Below are positions 17,917 to 27,217 of a stretch of DNA of 64,000 nucleotides, one piece after another. The notes below the pieces were generated by a model, which had not been told where the DNA came from, did not search any database, and saw only the letters and a list, made by a program, of their open reading frames with translations. The stretch lies in NCBI GenBank assembly GCA_029562975.1, contig JAKQTR010000038.1, positions 310,001-374,000 on the forward strand. The letters run 5' to 3'. The DNA comes from Acidobacteriota bacterium (GTDB taxonomy: Bacteria; Acidobacteriota; Vicinamibacteria; Vicinamibacterales; JAKQTR01). Each line of letters begins with the position of its first letter. Positions within the stretch are counted from its first letter, which is position 1. The position numbers and the translations under genes were made by a program.

Positions 17917-20694
17917 CTACTTCACGAGCGGGTACGCGAACCGGTACTGCCCCGACCCGACCTCGACGAGGACGGCTGTCCCTTCCTGGCGCGGCTCCTT
18001 GATCCCAGGCGCCGCCGCGAGAGGCTGGCCGCCTTCGGTGACGCTCGCCAGCTTCGCGCCGGGCAGCCAGACCCTGGCGCTCGTGTTCGGCGGCACGTCG
18101 ACCACCAGCTCGAACTGTCCGTCCTTCAGCGTCCAGGCCGACCCGATCACGCCGTAGGGCGTGTCGTGAGACGCCTTGACGCTGGTGAACCCTCCGCCCG
18201 GGCGCGGCTGGATGAGCGCATGCTTGTAGGCGGGCGCGGCCGGATCGATCTCGAGGCCGGCCATCACGCGGTACATCCACTCGCCCACCGCCCCGTAGGC
18301 GTAGTGGTTGAACGAGTTCATGCCCTTGTCCTGGAACGTCCCGTCAGGCTTCAGGCCGTCCCAGCGCTCCCAGATCGTCGTCGCGCCCTGCTTCACGGGA
18401 TAGAGCCACGACGGGTACGTCTCGCGATTCAGCAGCAGATACGCCTCGTCCAGGTACCCGTAGCGGGCGAGAACGTGGAGGAGGTACGGGGTGCCGACGA
18501 ACCCCGTGGTCAGGTGCTTGCGCTGGTTGATCTCGCGCGCCAGCCGGGCGGCAGCGCCGGCCCGCATGGCCTCGGGCAGCAGGTCGAACTGCAGCGCGAC
18601 CGCGTACGCCGTCTGCGTGTTCTCGCCGACCCGGCCCGTGGCCGTGACGAACTCGCGGACGAAGGCGTTCTTGATCCGCCCGAGCAGCGTCTCGTACGTC
18701 GCGGCATCGTCGTTCCGGCCGATCACCCTGGCCGCCCGGGACACCAGGTCCGTCGAGTGCGCGAAGAAGGCCGTCGCGATCAGGTCCTTCCCCGTCGTCG
18801 CGCCCGGGTAGTCCGACGCGGTGCTGGCGTAGGCGAGCCAGTCGCCGTAGGCGAAGTCCTCGCTCCAGATGTAGTCGTCGCCCGCGCGCTTCCGGATGTA
18901 CTCGACCCACTTCATCATGCTCGGGTACTGCGTCTCGAGCAGCCGCTTGTCGCCGTAGCTCAGGTACATCGTCCACGGGATGATGACTGCCGCGTCGGCC
19001 CACGCGGCCGACCCGGCCGACGGGCGGTCCGGCCGGCTCAGGATGTCCGGAACCACGTGCGGCACGCTGCCCGACGGGAGCTGATCGGCGGCCACGTCGC
19101 GCAGCCACTTCGTGAAGAACCCGGCCACGTCCATGTTGAACGCCGCCGTCCGCGCGAAGACCTGGGCGTCTCCCGTCCAGCCCAGCCGCTCGTCCCGCTG
19201 CGGGCAGTCGGTGGGCACGTCGACGAAGTTGCCCTTCTGGCCCCAGACGATGTTGTGCTGCAGCTGGTTCACCAGCGGCTTCGACGTCTCGAACGCGCCC
19301 GTGCGCGCCATGTCCGAGTGCACGACGACGCCCGTCAGGCTGTCGGGCGCGAGTTCGCCGGGAAAGCCCTCGACAGCCACGTAGCGGAACCCCTGGAACG
19401 TGAAGTGCGGCTCGAACGTCTCAACGCCTGCTCCCTTGAGTGTGTACTCGACCGTCTGCTTCGCGCCGCGGAGGTTCTCGGTGTAGAAGTTGCCCTGCTT
19501 GTCGAGCACCTCGGCGTGGCGGAGCCTCACCGTCGCGCCGGCGGGCCCCTGGACCTTCAGCCGGACCCAGCCGACCATGTTCTGGCCCATGTCCACAACG
19601 GTTTCGCCGGCCGGCGTCCGGATCGTCTGGACCGGCTTGAGCTCTTCGATCCGGCGCACCGGCGGACCCGCCGGGGCCACGAGGTTCGTCTTCGGATAGT
19701 CGGCGACCTTCACGGGCGACCAGTCGGCGTCAGCGAAGCCGGGTGACGACCAGCCCGGCTTCTCGAGGCGGGCGTCGTACGTTTCTCCGTGGTAGATCTC
19801 CGACATCAGGATCGGCCCCGTCGCGGCCTTCCAGCCGGCATCGGTTCCAACGACTTCCTGCTTCCCCCCCCGATAGGTCAGGACGAGCTGGGCCAGCAGG
19901 GCGAGCCGTTCGCCATAGTGGTTTCGCCCGTCGGCCCAGGCGAGATTGCCTCGGTACCAGCCATTCCCGAGGGTCACGCCGATGGCGTTCCTCCCCTTCT
20001 GCAGCTGCGACGTCACATCGTAGGTCTGGTACTGCAGGCGATTGTGGTAGCTCGTCCACCCGGGCGTCAGCACGGCGTCTCCGACGCGGCGGCCGTTCAG
20101 TTCCATCTCGTACATGCCATGGCTCGTCACGTAGACGCGCGCACGCTCGATCGGCCCGGTGATCACGAACTCGCGCCTCAGCATCGGGGCCGGGCCCGAC
20201 TTGGTGACGTCCTCTTGCAGCCCGGGCTCGATCCAACTGGCCTTCCAGTCAGCGGGAGTGAGCAGGCCCATCTCCCAGAAGGCGGCCTGGCTCCAGTCGG
20301 ATGCCTGGCCGCTTCGGTCCCAGACGCGCACCTGCCAGTAGTAGCGCCGGCCCGACTGAAGCGGCGGGCCTGTGTACGGCCGGTAGGCGGATTCCTCCGA
20401 CGACACGATGCCCGAGTCCCAGACGAGACCCTTGGGGGCCGCCAGCGCGCGTTCCGTCGAGGCCACGCGGATCTGGTACGACGCCTGGATGACGCCCCTC
20501 GCGCTGGCGCGGATCTGCCAGCTGAGTCTCGGCGCGGCGACATCGATGCCGATGGGGTTCTCGGCGTGCTCGGTGCGAAGGGCGGTCACGAGCAGGGGGT
20601 TCTGCCTGGCTGCAGGCGCCTGCCGGGCCAGCCCTACGCTCGCGGCCATGAACGCGAGGACGACCACGAATGTGATGCGCGACGGGTTGCTCAT
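17917..20694 (-). CDS. Exported alpha-L-rhamnosidase (GH78)
   Basis: A 925-residue secreted glycoside hydrolase releasing terminal alpha-L-rhamnose from plant polysaccharides or glycosides. A signal peptide covers about residues 1-23. The usual GH78 order is visible: an N-terminal beta-sandwich (PRLSWQIRA, SAYRPYTGPPLQSGRRYYWQ), the rhamnose-binding domain N (RRVGDAVLTPGWTSYHNRLQ), and the (alpha/alpha)6 barrel with the acidic catalytic region VPTDCPQRDERLGWTGDAQ and the signature TTIWERWDGLKPDG. A C-terminal beta-sandwich with a Gly-rich loop follows (IQPRPGGGFTSVKASHDTPYG). It is third in a minus-strand cluster with CE15 and NIPSNAP genes, suggesting degradation of pectin or hemicellulose side chains. 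Confidence 0.93.
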   Translation of the reverse strand: MSNPSRITFVVVLAFMAASVGLARQAPAARQNPLLVTALRTEHAENPIGIDVAAPRLSWQIRASARGVIQASYQIRVASTERALAAPKGLVWDSGIVSSEESAYRPYTGPPLQSGRRYYWQVRVWDRSGQASDWSQAAFWEMGLLTPADWKASWIEPGLQEDVTKSGPAPMLRREFVITGPIERARVYVTSHGMYEMELNGRRVGDAVLTPGWTSYHNRLQYQTYDVTSQLQKGRNAIGVTLGNGWYRGNLAWADGRNHYGERLALLAQLVLTYRGGKQEVVGTDAGWKAATGPILMSEIYHGETYDARLEKPGWSSPGFADADWSPVKVADYPKTNLVAPAGPPVRRIEELKPVQTIRTPAGETVVDMGQNMVGWVRLKVQGPAGATVRLRHAEVLDKQGNFYTENLRGAKQTVEYTLKGAGVETFEPHFTFQGFRYVAVEGFPGELAPDSLTGVVVHSDMARTGAFETSKPLVNQLQHNIVWGQKGNFVDVPTDCPQRDERLGWTGDAQVFARTAAFNMDVAGFFTKWLRDVAADQLPSGSVPHVVPDILSRPDRPSAGSAAWADAAVIIPWTMYLSYGDKRLLETQYPSMMKWVEYIRKRAGDDYIWSEDFAYGDWLAYASTASDYPGATTGKDLIATAFFAHSTDLVSRAARVIGRNDDAATYETLLGRIKNAFVREFVTATGRVGENTQTAYAVALQFDLLPEAMRAGAAARLAREINQRKHLTTGFVGTPYLLHVLARYGYLDEAYLLLNRETYPSWLYPVKQGATTIWERWDGLKPDGTFQDKGMNSFNHYAYGAVGEWMYRVMAGLEIDPAAPAYKHALIQPRPGGGFTSVKASHDTPYGVIGSAWTLKDGQFELVVDVPPNTSARVWLPGAKLASVTEGGQPLAAAPGIKEPRQEGTAVLVEVGSGQYRFAYPLVK

Positions 20695-20782
20695 GCGACA
20701 CTCCAGTGCACGGTGGTTCCGGCCGGCTGCCTAGCCCTTCGCGGGCCGTCCGCCAGGGCCTGCCTCGGCGCAGCGGGGCCCG

Positions 20783-21577
20783 TCAAATCTGCGAGTACGC
20801 GGCGGGACGCAGGAAGACGATGTGCTGCGCCGAGACCGTGTTGGCGAACGCCGGGTCGGAACTCAGCCGCTTCCAGTCCGGCGAGGCGCTGAACTCGGCC
20901 CACGACCTGTCCCGCGCCGCCTGGTCCCTGTGTACGGTCATGTAGACGAGGTTCGGCTGCCGGCGCCCCATCAGCGTCTGCCCGAAGAAGACCGATCGCA
21001 GGCCCAGCCGATCGAACAGGGCGATCTCGCCTCCTTCGTTGAACATCTCGATCTTCCTGAGCGCTGCCCGCTCGCTGTGGCTCTCGTAGGTGCGCAGCTC
21101 GAAAAGGCGGGGCTGCTTCGCGGCGGTCTCGGCCGGAACGCGCACGCGCGGCGCCTCGGCGAACGCCCTGAGCAACGAGCTCTCGTAGCGCACGTACGCG
21201 GGGTCGTCGATGGGCGCGGAGAGGCACGGCTCGGCCGCCTTCACGTACTCCGGGTCCGCCGCGAGCCTGGCCGGCGCGGACACCAGGGCGTCGAGCGTCG
21301 GGAATGGCACGAGGAGGTAGAGGGCGAGGCTGCTCGCCCCCGCGATGACGTTGAACGCCCCCACCGGTGAGCTGCCCGCCCGGTTGAGCGCTGGAATGAA
21401 GGCGCGCTCGAGATAGTCGTCGAGCACCCTCTTCCGCGCGCCGAGGTTCGTCTCGTAGACGCGCAGTTCGTAGAACTCCCGGCCGTCACCCTCCGTGGCC
21501 CCCGCCCGGGCCGCGCCGCCCGCCATCACCGCCCCGCCCGCCAGTGTCGCCGACCTGAGGAACTCGCGTCTCTTCAT
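20783..21577 (-). CDS. Tat-exported NIPSNAP family protein
   Basis: A 264-residue protein with a twin-arginine signal (KRREFLRSATLAGGAV) followed by two NIPSNAP-type ferredoxin-fold domains. Domain 1 is about residues 35-130 (FYELRVYETNLGARKRVLDDY); domain 2 is about 155-260 (LFELRTYESHSERAALRKIEMF). Such proteins are common beside carbohydrate genes in Acidobacteriota and Planctomycetota, but their reaction is not established. ATG 21577 begins the Tat signal; the longer open frame upstream is antisense-like noise within the esterase gene. Its first 92 bp overlap the end of the upstream CE15 gene. Tat export suggests a cofactor or folding before export. Confidence 0.85.
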   Translation of the reverse strand: MKRREFLRSATLAGGAVMAGGAARAGATEGDGREFYELRVYETNLGARKRVLDDYLERAFIPALNRAGSSPVGAFNVIAGASSLALYLLVPFPTLDALVSAPARLAADPEYVKAAEPCLSAPIDDPAYVRYESSLLRAFAEAPRVRVPAETAAKQPRLFELRTYESHSERAALRKIEMFNEGGEIALFDRLGLRSVFFGQTLMGRRQPNLVYMTVHRDQAARDRSWAEFSASPDWKRLSSDPAFANTVSAQHIVFLRPAAYSQI

Positions 21578-22886
21578 GGGGCCCCCCTCCCAATCCCCCA
21601 CCGGGTCTCGGCGCCTGCTTCCACATCGCGTCCGCGAAGTCCAGGTACCGGTCCCAGTCGTAGGCGGTGATCTCGTGCTTGCCGGAGCGCACGTGGTAGC
21701 GAACCGTCCGCCCGATTGGCGTATCGAGTGCCGCAGGCCCGGAGGTGCCGAGCCCCGACTTGCCGAACAGCGCGTACACCGGCTCCACCGCCGACGCCGC
21801 GAGGAACTCCCCCCGCGGATCAGCCCAGAGGTCCTCGGCGGCGCTGGCCACGTAGAGGCCGCGAGGGGCTGCCAGGGCCAGCAGGAAGTGCGCGTCGAAC
21901 GGCATTTCGGACTCGCGGTCGTTGTACTGCTTGAAGTTGCCGCAGAACCAGTGCGGGAACCTCGTGTTGAGGTCGCGCGTGCGCTCGCCGAACGTCCGGC
22001 GGCTGATCGCCGCACCCCCTTCGCCCGAGTCGTTGGAGATCACGAGCGAGAATCGCGTGTCTTCGGCCCCGGCCCAGAGGGCCGTCTTGCCCAGTCTCGA
22101 GTGGCCGATGACGGCGACGCGCGCCGCGTCCACATCGCGGTCAGTCTCGAGATAGTCGAGCGCCCTGCTGAGCGACCAGGCCCACGCGCCAATCGCGCCC
22201 CACTCGTCCGGCGCCGGCTCCCGCTGCCCTTCCTTGAGGGCCAGCGCGCGGATGCCGTGCCTCAGTCCTCCGACGACGTCGGGCTCGATCTCGCCGTAGT
22301 AGATCGCCGCAAGCCCGTATCCCCGGCCGAGGATGGCCTCGACAGGCCAGCGGCCGGCCAGCGAGCCCCGCGACGACTCGGCGGCGGGCCGGCAGACGGC
22401 CTCCTGCGAGTCCGCGTCGAGCGACCACTGGCAGCCGAGCGGGATGCCAGGGTCGGCGTGAACCGTCTGGATCGGGCCGAACGACAGGCTGAGGAACACC
22501 GGAACCGATTCCCGGGCGCCGCCGGCCGGCAGGTAGACCAGCATCCGCGCCGCGCGCGCGGCAGCGCCGCCGCCGAACGTCAACGCCACGATTTTCCGGA
22601 CCGCGACGCCGTCCAGCGCCTGCCGATCGGTCGACTCCACCTGGAACGAGACGCGCGGCGCTCCGGACGGCACGCGGCCGAACACCTCTCTGCGGTAGAG
22701 TTCGAGAATCTCCGGCCGGCGCGTTCCGATCCATGTCTTCGAGTCCCGCACTCGTTCCCCGGCCGTCGTGATCAGCGGGTCTGGCAGGACGTAGGATGGG
22801 ACCTTCGCCTCGTCATAGAGGGCACCCGGCGGGTTCTGTGGAGACAGCACGGCGGCCGCTGCGAGAAACGGCAGGATTCGGCTCAT
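21486..22886 (-). CDS. CE15-like glucuronoyl esterase (alpha/beta hydrolase)
   Basis: A 466-residue exported hydrolase, probably cleaving ester links between glucuronoxylan and lignin. A signal peptide covers about residues 1-17. The nucleophile elbow reads VIGHSRLGKTALWAGA (serine in HSRLGK), the bacterial CE15 form. The downstream motifs ISNDSGEGGAAISRR, HWFCGNFKQY, MPFDAHFLLALAAPRGLYV and EDLWADPRGEF, and the catalytic-histidine region GKHEITAYDW, are all present. The family normally ends near YLDFADAMW. Here about 40 extra Gly/Arg-rich residues follow, encoded by the start of the overlapping NIPSNAP gene, which looks like loss of the original stop. It leads the cluster NIPSNAP-GH78. Confidence 0.85.
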   Translation of the reverse strand: MSRILPFLAAAAVLSPQNPPGALYDEAKVPSYVLPDPLITTAGERVRDSKTWIGTRRPEILELYRREVFGRVPSGAPRVSFQVESTDRQALDGVAVRKIVALTFGGGAAARAARMLVYLPAGGARESVPVFLSLSFGPIQTVHADPGIPLGCQWSLDADSQEAVCRPAAESSRGSLAGRWPVEAILGRGYGLAAIYYGEIEPDVVGGLRHGIRALALKEGQREPAPDEWGAIGAWAWSLSRALDYLETDRDVDAARVAVIGHSRLGKTALWAGAEDTRFSLVISNDSGEGGAAISRRTFGERTRDLNTRFPHWFCGNFKQYNDRESEMPFDAHFLLALAAPRGLYVASAAEDLWADPRGEFLAASAVEPVYALFGKSGLGTSGPAALDTPIGRTVRYHVRSGKHEITAYDWDRYLDFADAMWKQAPRPGGGLGGGPHEETRVPQVGDTGGRGGDGGRRGPGGGHGG

Positions 22887-23117
22887 GCTCGGCTCCGGGC
22901 TGGCGGGCGGCTCGCCCCGGGGGCGGTTCCAGAACCCTACGACGCGGCGGCAACGCTGTCAAGGCGCATCGCCGCCTCGCCTAATGCCGGCGGCCCCTCC
23001 GACCGAAAAGACGGCGGGGACGGGGCTGCCTCCCCCCGGCGGCCGGGCTCGCGAGAGCCAGCCGGGCGGGACGGCGTTCCCGGGGTCACCCCGCAACCGG
23101 CCTCATCTATTCGCAAC

Positions 23118-24731
23118 ATGAACCACGGCGAGTGGGCTGCGCACGGCGGCGACGAGGGATTCGGGCCCTGGGGCCGGAACGTCGACCCGCCTCTTCCCCC
23201 GCGGGCCGGCGGCCCCCCCGTGCGCCTGCTCGACGCGGGCCGGCGCGTCGGCGCCAGACCGCCGGACGGCTCCTGTGCGGACCTTCCGACACGTCCGCTC
23301 CTCATGGATCACCTGGGGCGATCCATCGTCTGCGCGCGGCGCAACCCGGACCATCGCTTCGCAGTCGTGCTCGTCGAACTCGACCGATCCGGGGAGCCGG
23401 GCGCAGGCCGCCCCTCGCCCGGCGCCGAGGGCCTGCTGAAGGCCGTGGCCGCACGGCTGGAGGCGTGCCTCGAGCGGCTGGACCCGAGCGAGACGGCCTG
23501 CCGGTCCCATCTTGTCGCCAGGCTCAGAGGCGACGAATTCGCCGTGCTGCTCGATCGCGTGCGGGACGCGGGCGACGCCCAAGCGGTGGCAAGCCGCATG
23601 CTGGCCGAGGCGCTCGCGCCATTTCCCATGGGCGATCGGCAGGTGTATCTCGCTCCGAGCGTAGGGATAGCCCTGGGCGGCGCCGCCCACGCGCGGGCGG
23701 AGGACGTCCTGCGAGACGCCGACCTGGCGCTCTGCCGAGCGAAACTGCTGGGCAAGGCCCGATGCGAGATCTTCGATCCGGACCTCGCCACGGCAGCCGA
23801 GTCCCAGGCCGCGCTCGAGTCCGATATCCGAAGCGCCCTGGAGCGCGGCCAGTTCGTCCTGCACTTCCAGCCCATCCTGGCGTTGGCGTCGAACCGCATC
23901 GCCGGTTTCGAGGCCCTCGTGCGCTGGGAGCACCCGTCGCTCGGCGCGATCCCTCCGGCGGAGTTCATCCCGATGGCCGAGCGGACGGGGCTGATCACGG
24001 CGCTCGGCAGCTGGGTGCTGCGCGAGGCGTGTCTCCGGCTCAAGACCTGGCAGGAGCGAGGCCTGGTTTCCGAGGACCTGTGGGTCTCGGTCAACCTCGC
24101 GAGCCCGCATTTCAGCCGCCCGGGTTTGGCCGACCAGATTGCCGCGACGCTCGGTGAGATGGGACTCGGCGCCAGCCGGCTGATGCTGGAGTTGACCGAG
24201 AGCGCCGCGATGGAGAACGCCGCCGCGATCCGACGCACGATCGCCGACGTCCGGGCCATGGGCGCCCGCGTCGGGCTGGACGATTTCGGAACGGGACAGT
24301 CCTCGCTGGCCTGCCTCCACCAGTTCCCCTCCGATTTCCTGAAGCTCGATCGGACGTTCGTCCGCGACCTGGCGATCCGCGAAGATGCCCGGACCATCGT
24401 CGGCGCCGTCATCGCGCTCGCGCGTCAGCTCGGCCTTTGCGTGATCGCCGAGGGCATCGAGACGCGCGAGCAGGCGGAACTCGCCCGCGCGCTTGGCTGC
24501 GACTACGGACAAGGCTTCTACTTCTCGCATCCGCTGGACCAGGCGGGCGCGACCGATCTGCTGCGAGCGGGGTTCCCCCAGCCGGCGGTGACGAGTGCAG
24601 GCGGCGAGACCGCCGGCGAGGCTGCACCGCCGCCGCTCGAGAGCGGCCTGCTGCCGTTCGACCTTCCAAGCTGCTGGACGGGCTGGGCCAGGCCGCCCGC
24701 ATTCGCGCCGACAACGCTCCCGCCCGGCTAG
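23118..24731 (+). CDS. GGDEF-EAL protein, probable c-di-GMP phosphodiesterase
   Basis: A 537-residue cytoplasmic protein. The GGDEF domain (about 65-220) has the variant motif RGDEF (137-141) in ARLRGDEFAVLL, so cyclase activity is doubtful. The EAL domain (about 235-490) looks intact: E265-A-L in FEALVRWEHP, the VSVNLASPHFSRP segment, ELTESAAMEN, DDFGTGQSSL, FLKLDRTFV and the AEGIETREQ loop glutamate. A phosphodiesterase that lowers c-di-GMP is therefore the best guess. No sensory domain or membrane segment precedes it; the first 60 residues are low-complexity. ATG 23118 is chosen because homology begins soon after; a long in-frame extension upstream lies antisense to the CE15 gene and was rejected. 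An HD-GYP phosphodiesterase also occurs at 62900-63589. Confidence 0.85.
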   Translation: MNHGEWAAHGGDEGFGPWGRNVDPPLPPRAGGPPVRLLDAGRRVGARPPDGSCADLPTRPLLMDHLGRSIVCARRNPDHRFAVVLVELDRSGEPGAGRPSPGAEGLLKAVAARLEACLERLDPSETACRSHLVARLRGDEFAVLLDRVRDAGDAQAVASRMLAEALAPFPMGDRQVYLAPSVGIALGGAAHARAEDVLRDADLALCRAKLLGKARCEIFDPDLATAAESQAALESDIRSALERGQFVLHFQPILALASNRIAGFEALVRWEHPSLGAIPPAEFIPMAERTGLITALGSWVLREACLRLKTWQERGLVSEDLWVSVNLASPHFSRPGLADQIAATLGEMGLGASRLMLELTESAAMENAAAIRRTIADVRAMGARVGLDDFGTGQSSLACLHQFPSDFLKLDRTFVRDLAIREDARTIVGAVIALARQLGLCVIAEGIETREQAELARALGCDYGQGFYFSHPLDQAGATDLLRAGFPQPAVTSAGGETAGEAAPPPLESGLLPFDLPSCWTGWARPPAFAPTTLPPG

Positions 24732-24935
24732 CTCCACGGCCGGCGCACCTTCCCCGCGAGACCGCCCGAGACAGCGGTTGCCGAACTGGCCGGGATCTCC
24801 GCCCCGGAGGCACCGCCCTGCCAGGCGCGCTCGCCGCCTCCGCCCCGCTCTGCCGGCTCGGCCGGACGGGTTTGACGATCTCGCCGCCATCGATCGCGGC
24901 GGAAGCCAACCGCGCGGGGCGCGGGCGGATTCAGT

Positions 24936-26303
24936 TCACGCGGGGCGTCGGCGCGCGGGCGCCGGCACGTCGATCCTCGTCAGGAAGTACCCGCCACCGG
25001 CCAGGAGCAGTTCGATGAGCGCGACCAGGCCGGCGTAGCCTGCGTTCGGACGGAGCCGGTTGAGCGGGTCCAGCACTACCGCGCCGGCGCCGGATGCGAT
25101 CGCTTGAGCCAGGAACGTCGTCGCCGACGCGAGGGCCATGGTCCTTCCCGCGTTGGAGGGGTCGACCACGAGCGCCAGCGTCAGCGACAGGCCCGATGTG
25201 ACGACGGTGCCGAAGGCGAGGCCGTAGAGGAGCATGCACAGCAGGGCGAAGGCGGGACGGCCCGGCGCGAAGGCCAGGAACGCCGGCGCGACGGCCGCCA
25301 CGGCGGCCCCCGCCGCAAACAGCACCCGCCGGTCCCCAAACGTCGAGGCCAGGCGGCCGGCGGGCAGCGCGCTCAGCAGCGCCCCTGAGAGCGTCCCTCC
25401 GACGAGGATCGCCGTGACGCGCTCGACGTCTCGAGCCGCGAGCACGTCGCGAACCAGGAAGACGAGGAAAGTCGAGATGATGAACACGCCCGCCATGAAG
25501 AGCGTGCGCGCGGCGAGCAGGGCGCGCAGGTTCGGTGTGATCACGGCGCCATCCGCGCTGCCGTCGTGCGCGGAGCCCGTCCGCACACCTCGCTGCCCGC
25601 TCGAGGACGGCGCAGGCTCCGCTTCCCTCGCGCCCCGAGTCCCTGGTGCGAGACGAGGCAACCGGCGGAACGAGAGCAGGAACCCGGCTACGGCGAGGAC
25701 CAGCAACGCTATGGCGACGGCCGCAGACGCCGTCCGAAGCCCCGCCGGCCCTCCTCCCGTCACCGGCAGCCACGCAAACGCCAGGGCTCCAAGCGCCGCG
25801 CCGAGGAACTGCTGAAACGCGATGTGCGCCGACAGCACGCCGGGACGAGGCAGCCCTGGCTCGCCGGCCAGTCCGCCGTGGAAGTCATCGGCGATGATGG
25901 GCAGGTGCGCCGCGTCGCACAGCGACCGCGTCACGGCCAGGGCCATGATCGCAGCGACAGCCGCCGGATAGGAGGCCCCTGAGGCCAGCGCCGCCAGCGG
26001 GAGGGCCATCACGGCGAGCCAGACCACTGGCAGGTGCCGGCGCCCGCCGTCCAGGCGCCGGCGGTCGGAGTGCATGCCGGACGGGTACAGCGCCGCGAGG
26101 CTGGCGATGGACGCGGCGGCGCTGATGCTCCCGAGATGGAGCCCCTTTCTGGCCTCCCCGACGGCCAGCACGACCATCTGGGGCACCGCGAGCGTGACGA
26201 TGCCCGTGGCAACGAACGACGTGGCGAGGCGAGGCAGCGCGAACAGGGACGCGCTGACCGTCTCGGAGCGCCACGCGGGCGCGGCCATCCGGCGTGTCCT
26301 CAT
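24936..26303 (-). CDS. MFS transporter, third gene of the phospholipid operon
   Basis: A 455-residue protein with about 12 hydrophobic helices in two halves (about residues 25-210 and 265-445) joined by a polar loop (SSSGQRGVRTGSAHDGSADG), typical of major facilitator carriers. The loop between helices 2 and 3 includes PSGMHSDRRRLDGGRR, a loose version of the MFS signature G-x-x-S-D-R-x-G-R-R. ATG 26303 overlaps the cdsA stop as ATGA; a second ATG lies at 26288. It is the last gene of a three-gene coupled operon with two phospholipid enzymes, so a role in lipid or lysolipid handling is possible (LplT-like transporters are MFS members), but substrate is unknown. Confidence 0.75.
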   Translation of the reverse strand: MRTRRMAAPAWRSETVSASLFALPRLATSFVATGIVTLAVPQMVVLAVGEARKGLHLGSISAAASIASLAALYPSGMHSDRRRLDGGRRHLPVVWLAVMALPLAALASGASYPAAVAAIMALAVTRSLCDAAHLPIIADDFHGGLAGEPGLPRPGVLSAHIAFQQFLGAALGALAFAWLPVTGGGPAGLRTASAAVAIALLVLAVAGFLLSFRRLPRLAPGTRGAREAEPAPSSSGQRGVRTGSAHDGSADGAVITPNLRALLAARTLFMAGVFIISTFLVFLVRDVLAARDVERVTAILVGGTLSGALLSALPAGRLASTFGDRRVLFAAGAAVAAVAPAFLAFAPGRPAFALLCMLLYGLAFGTVVTSGLSLTLALVVDPSNAGRTMALASATTFLAQAIASGAGAVVLDPLNRLRPNAGYAGLVALIELLLAGGGYFLTRIDVPAPARRRPA

Positions 26304-27217
26304 CGCGCGATGAGCGTGACGAACAGGTAGAAGATCCAGCCGGCGCCAAGCAGCGAGTCCAGGCGGTCGAGCACGCCGCCCTGCGCGCCGAGCGCGCGGC
26401 CGAAGTCCTTGGCCTGGTGGCGTCGCTTCACCGCCGAGGCGAGCAGGTCCCCGGCCGCTCCGCTGCACGCGAGCGCGACCGCCGCGGCGGCAATCGTCAG
26501 CGTACCGAACTCCGGCTCCGCGAAGGCGAGGACGAAGGCGGTCAGCACGGCGCCCGCCAAGCCGCCGGCGTAGCCAGTAATCGTCTTTCCCGGGCTGAGC
26601 GACGGAAACGGACGCGGTCCCGGCAGGAGCCGGCCCGTGACGAAACCCATCACATCGTTCACGACAACGACGCTGAAGGCGACGAGCACCCAGCGGAACC
26701 CCGCCGGCATCTGCTGCAGCCGCACCCAGAACGAGAGCGCCGCCCCGAGCGAGAGCGGCAGCAGCGGGACCGTCCAGATCGCCGCCGCTGCCCGCGGCAG
26801 CGCGAAGAACAGCAGCACCGGGAGGAGCACGGCGGCGCCGGCGACGATCGCAGAAGAGCCCGGAGCCAGCGCGGGCCAGAGGATCCACGGCAGCACGCAG
26901 GCCAGCGCGAGGGCGAAGCGCGACGGCCTGGCACCCAGCACGGCTGCGGCGCCGGATCGGGGCGCCGGCAGCGCCTGCCCCAGCCTGGCGAGTTCCCACG
27001 CGGCGACCGCGCCGCACATCGCCAGGAGCAGTCCGAAGGGAACCATGCCGAGGTAAGACGCGCCCAGCGCCACCGGGATGATCAGGAACCAGGGTCCCAG
27101 GCGCTCCAGGAATCCATGGTGGCCGTGGACGCGGGCGTACACGCAGACTGGAATGGCAGCGGCTGGGAACAGCAGCCACCGCAGGAGCGCCTGGAAACCG
27201 ATCTCGGAGAGCGTCAC
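26300..27217 (-). CDS. cdsA: Phosphatidate cytidylyltransferase
   Basis: A 305-residue polytopic inner-membrane enzyme making CDP-diacylglycerol from phosphatidate and CTP. The C-terminal CDP-DAG synthase signature is present as SAVKRRHQAKDFG followed by AQGGVLDRLDSL; the usual HGG is QGG here. The LSPGKTITGYAGGLAG motif lies upstream of it. GTG 27217 is preferred because it overlaps the stop of the preceding gene (GTGA); an ATG at 27280 would instead overlap it by 67 bp. CDP-diacylglycerol is the substrate class used by the enzyme encoded just upstream, so the pairing makes biochemical sense. Confidence 0.9.
   Translation of the reverse strand: MTLSEIGFQALLRWLLFPAAAIPVCVYARVHGHHGFLERLGPWFLIIPVALGASYLGMVPFGLLLAMCGAVAAWELARLGQALPAPRSGAAAVLGARPSRFALALACVLPWILWPALAPGSSAIVAGAAVLLPVLLFFALPRAAAAIWTVPLLPLSLGAALSFWVRLQQMPAGFRWVLVAFSVVVVNDVMGFVTGRLLPGPRPFPSLSPGKTITGYAGGLAGAVLTAFVLAFAEPEFGTLTIAAAAVALACSGAAGDLLASAVKRRHQAKDFGRALGAQGGVLDRLDSLLGAGWIFYLFVTLIAR

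Noticed and set aside
21495-23117. Long in-frame N-terminal extension of the GGDEF-EAL protein
   Set aside because: Covers the CE15 gene on the opposite strand and has no domains; the conserved protein starts at 23118.
24732-24935. Small gene or RNA in the 204-bp convergent gap
   Set aside because: Open frames there are shadows of the flanking genes and no stable structure beyond a weak 6-bp stem was found.
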